Shown here: positions 25,917 through 34,401 of the stretch, piece after piece
Position numbering within the stretch: the first letter of the stretch is position 1
How the letters are laid out: every line of letters begins with the position of its first letter
Source: Nocardioides sp.
GTDB taxonomy: Bacteria > Actinomycetota > Actinomycetes > Propionibacteriales > Nocardioidaceae
Assembly: GCA_025924815.1 (NCBI GenBank)
Contig: JAICHQ010000017.1
Coordinates: 1 to 42,144 of the forward strand
DNA: 42,144 nt
Reading direction: 5' to 3'
The notes under the pieces: model-generated
Seen by the model: the letters and a program-made list of their open reading frames with translations, nothing else
Database searches by the model: none
What the model was told of the DNA's origin: nothing
Translations under genes and position numbers: made by a program

Positions 25917-26894
25917 TCACCGTGCGTCTCCCACCAACAGCCGGCCGTAGCGCACCAGGTCGACGTTGCCGCCGCTGAGCAGCACCCCGACCCGCTTGCC
26001 CGTGAGCGACAGCTGGGAGAGCGCGGCGACACCCAGGCAGCCGGTCGGTTCCACGAGGAGCTTCATTGTTCCGGCGAGGGTGCGGATCGCGGCCACGAGC
26101 TGCTCGTCGGTGACGGTGAGGATGTCCGTCACCTCCCGCTGGATGATCGGAAAGGTCCAGGTCCCTAGATGCTGGGTCTGGGCACCGTCGGCAATCGTCG
26201 TCGGCGTGTCGATGTGCACGATCCGTCCACGCCGGAGTGATTGGCGCCCGTCATCCCCGGCCTCCGGTTCGACTCCGTAGATCTCGCATTGGGGCGCAAG
26301 TGCTCGAGTGGCCAGGCAGGCTCCGGCGAGCAGCCCACCGCCGCCGACCGGGACAACGAGCACATCGAGCGGCCCCACCACTTCGTGGAGCTCGGCGGTC
26401 GCCGTGCCTTGGCCCGCGATGACGTGGGGGTGGTCGTACGGCGGGACCAGGGTCATGCCGCGCTCGAGGGCAAGCCGGGCGCCGATCTCCTCGCGATCCT
26501 CGGCATAGCGGTCGTAGCGCACGACCTCGGCGCCGTAGCCTAGAGTTGCGTCGACCTTTACCGCCGGGGCGTCGTCCGGCATGATCACCACGGCGGGCAC
26601 TTCGAGCATGCGGGCAGCGAGTCCGATCGCCTGCGCGTGATTGCCCGAGGAGTAGGCGAGGACCCCGGCCCGGCGCTGCTCGTCCGTGAACTGCGAGATG
26701 GCGTTGTACGCGCCACGGAACTTGAAGGATCCGCTCCGTTGCAGGGCCTCACACTTGAAGTGCACGACCTCGGCACCGCTCTGCGCGGTGAGCCGGGAGG
26801 AGGTCAGCACCGGTGTCTGGTGGGCGTGACCTGCGAGCCGGTCCCGCGCCGCCGCCACATCTCGATGGGTGGGGGCCTCCCAATCCCCGGTCAC
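25917..26894 (-). CDS. PLP-dependent serine/threonine-type dehydratase (threonine/3-hydroxyaspartate ammonia-lyase family)
   Basis: A fold-type II PLP enzyme of about 325 residues that eliminates water and ammonia from a 3-hydroxy amino acid. The PLP lysine is in RSGSFKFRGAYNA, the phosphate loop is VPVGGGGLLAG, and the substrate loop is AYSSGNHAQAIG. There is no C-terminal ACT regulatory domain, as in catabolic threonine dehydratase, serine racemase and threo-3-hydroxyaspartate dehydratase. The GTG at 26894 matches the usual start position of the family. A TTG at 26963 would add 23 residues but sits directly on a GGGAGGA. It lies just beyond the island edge and converges on it. Threonine, serine and 3-hydroxyaspartate are all possible substrates. 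Confidence 0.85.
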   Translation of the reverse strand: MTGDWEAPTHRDVAAARDRLAGHAHQTPVLTSSRLTAQSGAEVVHFKCEALQRSGSFKFRGAYNAISQFTDEQRRAGVLAYSSGNHAQAIGLAARMLEVPAVVIMPDDAPAVKVDATLGYGAEVVRYDRYAEDREEIGARLALERGMTLVPPYDHPHVIAGQGTATAELHEVVGPLDVLVVPVGGGGLLAGACLATRALAPQCEIYGVEPEAGDDGRQSLRRGRIVHIDTPTTIADGAQTQHLGTWTFPIIQREVTDILTVTDEQLVAAIRTLAGTMKLLVEPTGCLGVAALSQLSLTGKRVGVLLSGGNVDLVRYGRLLVGDAR

Positions 26895-27253
26895 CGAGCG
26901 CCCCCACAAGGACGGGTCGGGTCGACGGACGGGCGCGCTCGGCCGGGCCCTCTCACGTGTCAATCCTCCCGAACACCCAGCTCGCCGTCAGCCGATCCAA
27001 CTCGGTGCGATCGTAACTGAGTACGCCCGTGAGCATGCTCGCGGAGCCAACGGATCCTCGATCCAGTCCTGGTCCGTTTACCTACCCGATAACGTTCAAC
27101 GCGAAGAACATCGACAACTGCCAGTTCTGAGCGACGGTCCTCGCGGTACGTGTCGCGACCGTGCGGATTGGCCACCCGACCGGATCTCGGCAACGACATA
27201 CCGCCACGTCGGTCCGGGATCCCTGGTTCCGCTGCCGCAGAAGGCGGTCGACG

Positions 27254-27428
27254 GGCCGCGTCGTCGGCATCTTCCCCGATCGATCCTCGATCATCCGGCT
27301 CGTCTGCGCCGTTCTGGCCGAGCAGCAAGACGAGTGGGCCGAAGGCCGCCGCTACCTCGGACTCGACGCCCCCGGCCGCCGTCGACAACACCACTACCGA
27401 GCAGGTGACCGACCAGCTCCCGACCTAG
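27254..27428 (+). pseudogene. IS256-family transposase, C-terminal remnant
   Basis: Only the last part of a second type of IS256 transposase remains. GRVVGIFPDRSSIIRLV and AVLAEQQDEWAEGRRYLGLD are typical of the C-terminal end. A frame change near 27365 is needed to reach the usual tail TTTEQVTDQLPT, ending at 27428. It is not the same element as the one at 104-1483. The stretch 26964-27253 before it holds nothing I recognise. Confidence 0.7.
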
Positions 27429-27780
27429 ACCTTTGATGAGGGCAATCGGCCGGGGCTTCGACGCGGCCAACGCGGTCGCCCTGGGCGTCCGACGCCCCAC
27501 CCCGGAATGACGATCCGGCCTGCCCCGCGCCACGCGTGGCAGCCGCCACTGCCTGGACAAGGCGGAAGTGCCCCGAGAGGCGGACGTCGATTTGGTGCCA
27601 CCAGTTACGGGGGTCCGGCTCGATGTACATGACCGGCAGGCTTTCGACTCGACTGTCGGACACGAGGTCGTTGACGGCAACGGCGAATCCGTCGCGGGCC
27701 AGTCGCTGGCCGATGGTGTGGCCGAGGCCTTGGGCTGCGCCGGACACGAGGGCAACGGGGCGGCTGGGCAACAGATCATC
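27400..27780 (-). pseudogene. Short-chain dehydrogenase remnant
   Basis: A broken SDR. Its N-terminal part reads RPVALVSGAAQGLGHTIGQ, the Rossmann motif, and VAVNDL, the coenzyme loop. The middle is missing. A second frame gives ALAASKPRPIALIKGLGREL, the active-site helix in which the expected Tyr before ASK is absent. The two pieces need a frameshift and an internal deletion, so no functional enzyme is possible. Confidence 0.65.
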
Positions 27781-27839
27781 GCCCGGGCCGTTGGCGAAAG
27801 GGCCTCGCCGCCGTAGGTGTCGTTCTCGGTCGCCAGGAA

Positions 27840-28181
27840 TCAACCTGACGACGGAGGACGAGGCCGGGTTGTTCCGGGCTGCCATTCGGCTGCAGCAGCA
27901 AGTGGGCAGCGGGTTGATGGCCACCCTGATCCGCCTCTTCCAGTTGATGACAAGATCCGCCAAGCTGCCTCGCCGCACCAGCGAGATCTCATCAGGACCT
28001 CAAGCAGAAGAAGGCCAACGACGCGGTCCGGCTGTGCGTCGAATACCTCGAGTACATCGCCGCCGATCGCGACTTCGCCGCCCTGATCGCAGCGTCGGAC
28101 AGCCCGGTGTACGTCGTCCACGCCGAGGAGGGTGACGGCGGGCACCGACGCCGAGCGCCTGCCCTCGGGCGAGCCAGCTGA
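27840..28181 (+). other. Unidentified gene remnant
   Basis: Two overlapping frames look protein-like but have no complete gene. The first contains EDEAGLFRAAIRLQQQVGSG and LIRLFQLMTR. The second contains DLKQKKANDAVRLCVEYLEY and AADRDFAALIAASDSPVYVV, ending at a TGA at 28179-28181. Both are helical and neither has a start with a ribosome-binding site. I do not recognise the family. They may be pieces of one small frameshifted helical protein. Confidence 0.35.
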
Positions 28182-28208
28182 CTGCTCTTCGCGCCATGTG
28201 GCAGGACG

Positions 28209-31200
28209 TCACGACTCGATCGCGGACGGCCACTCGTCGCAGGTCGATCGATAGGGCTCGGGCCCGAACACCTCGCGCCACTCGTCCGTGTCGAGGTTGC
28301 GGCCGGCCACCCGACAGGCATAGGTGACCCACGACACCGGGTCGGTGTCCCAGCGGAACATCTGCCCGTTGGAGGCTGCGATCTGGACGGTGTGGCCGTC
28401 CGGCAGGAACACCACGCCGGTCTCGAACTCGGGCCCTGCGGGCTGGACGGCGGCGAGGCGTTCTCCGGTCAGCCCGTCCCAGAGCACGGCGCGTCCCTCC
28501 AGACCGCTGGTCACGAAACGGGTGCCGTCGTCGTTGAAGTCGACGCGGGTCGCGATCTCACTGTCCGCGTTGACGAGCCGAGAGATCCAGCGCCCTCTTC
28601 GGAGGTCGATCAGTCCGGCGAGCCCCCCCGAGGTGACCGCCAGCCGCTCGCCGTCCGGCGAGACCGCCGCGAAGTTCAGCTGCACGCCGCCATGCAGCGG
28701 ACTCTCGTCGATGTGACCGGTAGCCGGGTCGACCTCGGCGTACATCGGGAAGCTCTCCGCGTCGACCGGCCCGATCAGCACGAGCACGTCGGTCCCGTCC
28801 GCACCCGCGACGAGGTCGACGAGGCGCTGGTCGACGCTGATCTGCTCACCGACCGGTGCCAGGGTGGCGGCGTCGACTGCCTGGATGGTTCCGTCCTGGT
28901 CGCCGACCACGATCCACGCCCCGTTCGCGGTGAAGGTGACCGCCTCGGCCCGTCGGATTCCGGGCACCTTCGTCTCCCGGAGGAGGTGGCCGTTCCGCGG
29001 GTTCCAGACCTGGATCCGGCGATCGACGACCGTGGCGACCAGGTCGCCGGAAGGTGAGTAGGCGCCCCAGTTCGCGAAGCTGGCGGCCACCGGCCTGTGC
29101 CGCCCGCGTGCCGTCACGAGGTCGAACGTGGTGTCCCGGCCGAAGGTCGTGACCGTGGCCCGGAAGTACGCCGAGGACTCGCCGTCCGGTGCCGGCACCA
29201 CCAGGTATCCGAACCGGCCGAGTGGCTCGTTCACCGTCGACACGAACCGCCGACTCCCCGCGAGGTCCCACACCAGGATGCTGTCCTCCACCGAGGCGTA
29301 GAGGGTCGTGGAGTCCGGCGAGAAGGCGAGGCTGTCCGCGGGCAGCCGGACGCCCTCCAACCGCTCGAGCAGTTCCCCCGACCTGCGATCCCACACCAGA
29401 GTGGACCCGTCAAGGGCACTCGCCGCCACCAACCGGTCGTCATCGGAGAATTCCATGGTGACCACCCGGGTCGTGTGCCCGCGCAACCGGGCGGCTACGT
29501 CCATGGTCTTCGTGTCCACGACCACGACGTCGGCTCCGTCGCTGGCGATCAGCGTGCGGCCGTCGCGGCTGACCCTGAGCATGGTCTGGCTGCGGTCCCG
29601 CGCCGGATTGAGCTGCGCAGGGACGGCGCCGACCACGTCTCCGCTGCCGACGTCGTACCCCCGCAGCCAGGCCCGCTTCTCCGCCACGAGGTACAACCGC
29701 TCCCCATCGGCGTCCAGCGCAAAGTCGTGAATGCCTCCGTGATCCGATGCGCCGGGGATGGTCACCCGCAGGAGCGCACGCGCGGGCCGATCGAGGTCCC
29801 AGACGACGACGGCGGACTCGTAGCGGTCGGCGTCGGCGGACTCACGCTCGAAGCCTGCGGCGATGCGACGGCCGGCGTCGTCGGCGGTCGTCCAGGTGGC
29901 CCTCCAGCCCCGCACTTGTGGCGTCTGGACCCTGCGGAGCCCACTGGGCGACTCGACGTACACCTTGCGGTCGCCCACCGTGAAGAGGCCGGGCTCCGCC
30001 AGCAGCTGGTCGAACGCGTCCCTGTTCCTCGCGACCGTGGCGAACGACATGGTGTCGACTGCCCGCGGAGGGCTATCGAGAACGAACAGTCGCATTCCGT
30101 CGGCGCTCGCCACGAGGTCGCCACCGCCGGGGACGGTTCGCACCAGCGCAGGACTCCGGGTCAATGCGCCCAGAAGCGTGCCACGGGTGTCGACGGAGTC
30201 GTCGCGGCGCACCGCCTCGACTGCGAGCAACAGCGACTCGACCGGGTCGTCGGTGGCCTGGGACACCGTGGCCGCGCGGCGGGCCGAGGACACGAGTCGC
30301 TCCAGGTCCGCCTGTTGCCGCTCCTGTGCACGCTGGTCCCGCTCGCGCAACGCGATGCACGAGGCGAGCCCGGCGATGATGGCGAGAGACATCGCCACGG
30401 CGACCAGGACGGCCACGCGACGCCGGGTCCGCCGGCGCGCGAAGGCCGCCCGCGCGACCTGGGCCGTGGCGGTGTCCGCGTCCTCGCGAGACCTCGCCAG
30501 GAAGTCGGACTCGTGGTCGGTCAGGTCGGCGCCGGAGGCGCTCTGCCATGCGCTTGCTCGCGCCAGTCGATCACCGCGGTACAGCTCCGCATCCGGACGT
30601 CCCATGGCGTGCCAGCTCTCCGCCGCGGTACTGAGATGGCGCAGGATGCGCTGACCCTCGAGGTCGTCGTCGAGCCAGCCACGTAACCGCGGCCAGGCCC
30701 GGGCCAGGGTCTCGTGCGCTAGGTCGAGGACATCCGCGTCGGCCGTCACCAGGCGCGCCTGCACCAGGCGCTCCACCAGATGCGCATGGGCAGCATCCGC
30801 GGGGATCGCCCCGCGTGGCACGGCCGAGCGCAGCGGTTCACCGCCCGGAGCCAGGGTGAGCAGTCGGAGCATCAGCCCGCGGAGCTTGGCACGGTCCTCG
30901 TCCGGCAGATTGTCGTACACCTGCTCGGCTGAGCGGGCGACGGCGCCGCGGATGCCGCCGGACACCCGGTAACCCTCGACGGTGAGCGTGCGGCCCTCGC
31001 GACGCTCCCAAGTCTCACGCAGGGCGTGCGAGAGCAGGGGAAGAGCACCGGGGTCGTCGCGGACGTCCTGCAGCAGTACGTCGACGAGTCCCGGCTCGAG
31101 GAGCAGGACGGCTTCGCGGGCCGGACCGTCGATCGCCTGCCGCAGGGCGTCCTCACCGAGCGGACCCAGCAACACCAGCCCGCGCTCGACCAAGCCGGGG

Positions 31201-32387
31201 AAGCCGGGCAGCTCGGCCAGGTCTCCGAACCGGTCGGCCCGGACTGCGAGCGCCACCGGTCGGCGCCCGGCACATGCCACGAGCGCGTCCGCGAGCCGGG
31301 CGCGGCGCGCAGGTGACCCGAGCCTGGCCACCACCTCCTCGACCTGGTCGAGCACCAGCACCGTCCGGTCCGTGCCGGCCTCGATCTCGGCCAGCAGGTC
31401 GTCCTCGGGTGTGCCGGAGGCGACGATCGCGCACTCGACGCCGTCCTCGGCCAGCGAGGCGGCCAGACCCGCCCGCAACAACGATGACTTGCCACTGCCG
31501 GACGGACCGACCAGCACGAGCACGCCACTCTCGTGGAGCCGTCGGCGGCAGGCAGCGAGGTCGGCCGACCGGCCGAAGAAGAAGTCGGCGTCCTCGACGT
31601 CGTACGGCAGCAGCCCGGGATAGGGGCAGCGCGCGACCGGGCGCGGGAGGACTGTGGCAGCGGTGAGTGAGGGGTCCTGACGGAGGACGGCCTGCTCCAG
31701 CTGCGCCAGCTCACGCCCGGGATCGAGGCCCAGCTCGCGGGTCAGCAGCTCCCGGGCGCGGCGCAGGGTGACCAAGGCGTCGGCCTGGGCACCGGCGAGG
31801 TACTGCGCGAGGGCCAGGAGTGCCCAACGTCGCTCCCGGACCGGAGCCTGTGCCACCCGCGATCGCGCCTCGGCCATGATGCCCGCCTGGAGCCCGACCC
31901 GCAGGCTCGCGTCGATGACGGCCTCCTCCGCCTCCAGGCGCAGCTCCTCCAGCCGCTCCACCTCGACGCGTGCGAGGGCCCACTCCTCGACATCGCAAAG
32001 GGGGGGCCCTCGCCACAGCGCAAGGGCCTCGCGGAAGGCGAGGATCGCGCGGTCGGGCTCGCCGAGCGCCAGCATCTGATGCCCTTTGCCGGCGAGCCGC
32101 TCGAACCGGCGTACGTCGACCTCGTCGTCAGGAAGCTCGAGCCGGTAACCGTTGGCGGAGGTGACGATCGCGGACACCCCCAGGACCTTCCGGAGCCGGT
32201 TCACGCAGCCCGGGACGACCTTGTGCCACGAAGCAGGTGGTTGGTCTCCCCACAAGGCGTCGGCCAGCTGCTCCGCAGACGTCGCCGACCCGTTGCGGAC
32301 CACGAGGGCCGAGAGCACGACACGGTCGCGCGGCGACAACGCGCCGTCATCCCCGATCGTCAAGGGGCCCAGCACTCCGATGCCCAC
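28209..32387 (-). CDS. SARP-type regulator with BTAD, STAND ATPase, membrane segment and WD40 propeller
   Basis: A 1392-residue regulator. Residues 1-about 95 are an OmpR-like winged helix (SARP DNA-binding domain) and about 96-240 the bacterial transcriptional activation (BTAD) domain. A STAND-type NTPase follows, with PYPGLLPYDVEDADFFFGR, Walker A GPSGSGKSS (Lys300) and Walker B VLVLDQVEEV (about 343-352). One hydrophobic segment at about 658-680 follows RRRTRRR, predicting N-terminus inside. The C-terminal half is a WD40-like propeller with several blades, for example SALDGSTLVWDRRSGELLERL and DQDGTIQAVDAATL. GTG at 32387 is the start. It probably activates the two divergent genes through the repeats at 32428 and 32830. 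Confidence 0.92.
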   Translation of the reverse strand: MGIGVLGPLTIGDDGALSPRDRVVLSALVVRNGSATSAEQLADALWGDQPPASWHKVVPGCVNRLRKVLGVSAIVTSANGYRLELPDDEVDVRRFERLAGKGHQMLALGEPDRAILAFREALALWRGPPLCDVEEWALARVEVERLEELRLEAEEAVIDASLRVGLQAGIMAEARSRVAQAPVRERRWALLALAQYLAGAQADALVTLRRARELLTRELGLDPGRELAQLEQAVLRQDPSLTAATVLPRPVARCPYPGLLPYDVEDADFFFGRSADLAACRRRLHESGVLVLVGPSGSGKSSLLRAGLAASLAEDGVECAIVASGTPEDDLLAEIEAGTDRTVLVLDQVEEVVARLGSPARRARLADALVACAGRRPVALAVRADRFGDLAELPGFPGLVERGLVLLGPLGEDALRQAIDGPAREAVLLLEPGLVDVLLQDVRDDPGALPLLSHALRETWERREGRTLTVEGYRVSGGIRGAVARSAEQVYDNLPDEDRAKLRGLMLRLLTLAPGGEPLRSAVPRGAIPADAAHAHLVERLVQARLVTADADVLDLAHETLARAWPRLRGWLDDDLEGQRILRHLSTAAESWHAMGRPDAELYRGDRLARASAWQSASGADLTDHESDFLARSREDADTATAQVARAAFARRRTRRRVAVLVAVAMSLAIIAGLASCIALRERDQRAQERQQADLERLVSSARRAATVSQATDDPVESLLLAVEAVRRDDSVDTRGTLLGALTRSPALVRTVPGGGDLVASADGMRLFVLDSPPRAVDTMSFATVARNRDAFDQLLAEPGLFTVGDRKVYVESPSGLRRVQTPQVRGWRATWTTADDAGRRIAAGFERESADADRYESAVVVWDLDRPARALLRVTIPGASDHGGIHDFALDADGERLYLVAEKRAWLRGYDVGSGDVVGAVPAQLNPARDRSQTMLRVSRDGRTLIASDGADVVVVDTKTMDVAARLRGHTTRVVTMEFSDDDRLVAASALDGSTLVWDRRSGELLERLEGVRLPADSLAFSPDSTTLYASVEDSILVWDLAGSRRFVSTVNEPLGRFGYLVVPAPDGESSAYFRATVTTFGRDTTFDLVTARGRHRPVAASFANWGAYSPSGDLVATVVDRRIQVWNPRNGHLLRETKVPGIRRAEAVTFTANGAWIVVGDQDGTIQAVDAATLAPVGEQISVDQRLVDLVAGADGTDVLVLIGPVDAESFPMYAEVDPATGHIDESPLHGGVQLNFAAVSPDGERLAVTSGGLAGLIDLRRGRWISRLVNADSEIATRVDFNDDGTRFVTSGLEGRAVLWDGLTGERLAAVQPAGPEFETGVVFLPDGHTVQIAASNGQMFRWDTDPVSWVTYACRVAGRNLDTDEWREVFGPEPYRSTCDEWPSAIES

Positions 32388-32427
32388 GGACTCAATGTGA
32401 GGCGTGCTGCGACTCCGGTCAACGGGA

Positions 32428-32471
32428 CTGATAACGGCCTGATACCGCGGCGACGATTCGCTGATACCGGC
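32428..32471 (+). promoter_or_regulatory. SARP-type operator upstream of the small secreted peptide
   Basis: Direct repeats CTGATAAC (32428), CTGATACC (32439) and CTGATACC (32461) are spaced by 11 and 22 bp, all on one helical face. This is the established layout of SARP operators, which usually overlap the -35 region. The last repeat starts 95 bp before the peptide ATG. The site is also only 40 bp from the regulator's own start, so autoregulation is possible. Confidence 0.75.
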
Positions 32472-32555
32472 CGGCGTTGCGCTTGTCAGTGCCGACAGGT
32501 GCCACTACATCGACCAGCGCCATGTCACCACACAGTCTCGATAGGAGAACTGACC

Positions 32556-32774
32556 ATGAAGATCGCCCATCGCCGCCGCTCGGCCGGCATCATCGCCACA
32601 GCCCTCGCTGCGGGCCTCCTGCTCGCGGCACCCGCGCAGGCCGGACGGTCCGCGCCGGTCGGCACACCCGTGCACAACGCCCGGGTGGCCGAGTACCTGA
32701 TGCAGAGCCACACCGGGCTCAACCAGCACAACGCCCGGGTCGCCGAACACCTGCTGATGCTGCATGCACGCTGA
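32556..32774 (+). CDS. Small secreted peptide precursor with duplicated HNARVAE motif
   Basis: A 72-residue precursor of no family I recognise. MKIAHRRRSAG and the hydrophobic stretch IIATALAAGLLLAA form a signal peptide with probable cleavage after AQA (residues 27-29). The mature peptide of about 43 residues is rich in His and holds two copies of a 13-residue unit, HNARVAEYLMQSH and HNARVAEHLLMLH, at 32673-32711 and 32727-32765. There is no Cys. A GGAGAA site precedes the ATG. It lies under its own SARP-type repeats, and its leader resembles that of the downstream peroxidase-family gene. Roles as a signal, metal-binding peptide or structural peptide are all open. Confidence 0.7.
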   Translation: MKIAHRRRSAGIIATALAAGLLLAAPAQAGRSAPVGTPVHNARVAEYLMQSHTGLNQHNARVAEHLLMLHAR

Positions 32775-32829
32775 GTCGTCGTGGTGACCGCGCGGTCCCT
32801 CCTCGACTCACCGCCCTCGACCACCTCGG

Positions 32830-32873
32830 GTGATAACCAACTGATACCGCGTTGACGGTCCCTTGTTAACGGG
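32830..32873 (+). promoter_or_regulatory. SARP-type operator upstream of the haloperoxidase-family gene
   Basis: GTGATAAC (32830), CTGATACC (32841) and TTGTTAAC (32863) have the same 11 and 22 bp phasing as the site at 32428. The last repeat starts 98 bp before the ATG. Similarity to the first site continues into the probable -10 region: CGGCGTTGCGCTTGTCAG versus CGGCATCGTCCTTGCCAG. Confidence 0.75.
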
Positions 32874-32960
32874 CGGCATCGTCCTTGCCAGGAAGCACCA
32901 GCTGGCGCGACACCGGGCGCCACGACGTCATCACCTAAAGTCTCGAGGAGGAGAAAGGCC

Positions 32961-34130
32961 ATGAAGATCACCCGCCGACGCTTGGCCGGCATCACCGCCA
33001 CCGCCGTCGCTGCCGGTCTCGCCGCGGTCACGGCACCGCCCACATCCGGGGCGGCGGCGCAGGAGCCCGGCTCGGCAGAGATCGCGCTCGTCTGGCAGGG
33101 CGCCGCCCTGGCCACTGTGCCGTTCACGCCGGCACAGGCGCTCTACCTGTCGTTCACCAGCACGGCCGTCGACCGAGCGGTCCACACGTCCGTGAAGAGG
33201 GGGCACTCGTCCGAGACCGCCGCGGTCGCCCAGGCAGCCCACGACGTACTCGTGGAGTACTTCCCGGCCTCGTTGGGCATCCTGGATGCGACGCTCGTAG
33301 AGAGTCTCGCCGGGGTGCCGGACGGTCCCGCCAAGGCCCGGGGCGTCGCGATCGGCGCTGCCGAGGCCGACGCCCTCATCGAGTCGCGGGTCGGTGACGG
33401 CAGAGACGACTCCTCGATCGTCTACTCCGCCGAGCCTGCCATCGGCGTCTGGACCGACGCGCGACCGATGGCCGTGGCCTGGTACGGCTTCGTCGATCGG
33501 GTCCTTGGAGGCAGACCCGTGGCCCTCAACGGACCGGACCCGATCGGCAGCGCCGCCTACCGGAAGGACCTGGCCGAGGTCCAGGCCGACGGTCGCGCCG
33601 GCGCGGACGCCGACAAGGCCGCGACCGCGAACTTCTTCAACGTTCCGGCCTTCGCCTTATACCGCAACGCGCTGATCGCCCACCTTCGCGAGCACCCGCT
33701 GAGCCTGGCGGTGACTACGGACCTGTTCGCGGACCTGGATCGCGCGACAGCAGAGGCGATGCGCCAGACCTGGCGGCACAAGTTCGTCAACGGGTTCTGG
33801 CGTCCGGTCGCGGGGATCACCTCCGACGACGGCGACCCGCTGACCGAGCCGGTGCCGGGATGGACGTCCGTACTGCCTCTGCCACCCTACCCGGACTGGC
33901 CGAGCGGCCACGGCACGATCACGAGTGCGTTCGCCGAGTCGGTGCGATGCCACCTCAGTGACATCGCGTTGACGCTGAACGGGTCGGGGACGCCGCGCAC
34001 GTACACAAGCCTGACGACCCTGGAGCACGACGCCTTCATGTCGCGCATCTGGGGCGGGATCCACTTTCGTGACGCGATGGAGGACGCCTACATGATCGGC
34101 CACGCAGTCGCCAAACGCGCCTGTCGCTGA
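32961..34130 (+). CDS. Secreted vanadium-dependent haloperoxidase/PAP2-family protein
   Basis: A 389-residue protein with an N-terminal signal (MKITRRRLAG then ITATAVAAGLAAVTA), possibly Tat-dependent because of the twin arginines. The vanadate/phosphate-binding signature is complete: KFVNGFWRP (K-x6-RP, about 275-283), PDWPSGHGTI (PSGH), and SRIWGGIH (SR-x5-H) near the C-terminus. Members of this branch are vanadium haloperoxidases or acid phosphatases; the long N-terminal helical region favours the haloperoxidase-like side. It would act outside the cell. It is preceded by SARP-type repeats and GAGGAGGAGAAAGG, and followed by a terminator hairpin. Actual halide chemistry is not shown by the sequence. 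Confidence 0.88.
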   Translation: MKITRRRLAGITATAVAAGLAAVTAPPTSGAAAQEPGSAEIALVWQGAALATVPFTPAQALYLSFTSTAVDRAVHTSVKRGHSSETAAVAQAAHDVLVEYFPASLGILDATLVESLAGVPDGPAKARGVAIGAAEADALIESRVGDGRDDSSIVYSAEPAIGVWTDARPMAVAWYGFVDRVLGGRPVALNGPDPIGSAAYRKDLAEVQADGRAGADADKAATANFFNVPAFALYRNALIAHLREHPLSLAVTTDLFADLDRATAEAMRQTWRHKFVNGFWRPVAGITSDDGDPLTEPVPGWTSVLPLPPYPDWPSGHGTITSAFAESVRCHLSDIALTLNGSGTPRTYTSLTTLEHDAFMSRIWGGIHFRDAMEDAYMIGHAVAKRACR

Positions 34131-34180
34131 CCCGACGTGTGGGACGTCGGTGCGTGTCCAACCCGATGGTACTGACGTCG

Positions 34181-34209
34181 CTCCTGAGGTCCCTGTGGGG
34201 CCTCAGGAG
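34181..34209 (+). terminator. Terminator hairpin after the haloperoxidase-family gene
   Basis: CTCCTGAGG (34181-34189) pairs perfectly with CCTCAGGAG (34201-34209). Inner CCC/GGG and a T-G pair extend the stem to about 13 bp with a three-base loop. It lies 50 bp after the stop codon. No U-tract follows, as is common in high-GC bacteria. The gap up to 34401 contains no gene. Confidence 0.7.
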
Positions 34210-34401
34210 TTCACCGCGCACTCGCTCCTCGGCTAGCGGCGCCCGCAGGGAATCACGGAGCCGTGCCGGCCGCGACGCCCAGAGTCTCGAGGGGCACACC
34301 GTTGCTCACCTGGCTCCCGGTTCCGGGGCGAGGATGCCCTGCGCTGACTCATGGCAAGAGGTTCGGGTCGGCCGTCGCCCGCCAGGTCCAGTTCGAGCCC
34401 G

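Noticed and set aside
29097..30686. 529-codon open frame opposite the SARP/WD40 gene
   Set aside because: It is a shadow of the propeller-coding region, with His/Gly/Arg-rich composition and no homology.
32673..32765. Tandem 39-bp repeats as a CRISPR-like or minisatellite array
   Set aside because: There are only two copies, 15 bp apart, in frame and matching at the protein level, so they are best read as coding repeats of the small peptide.
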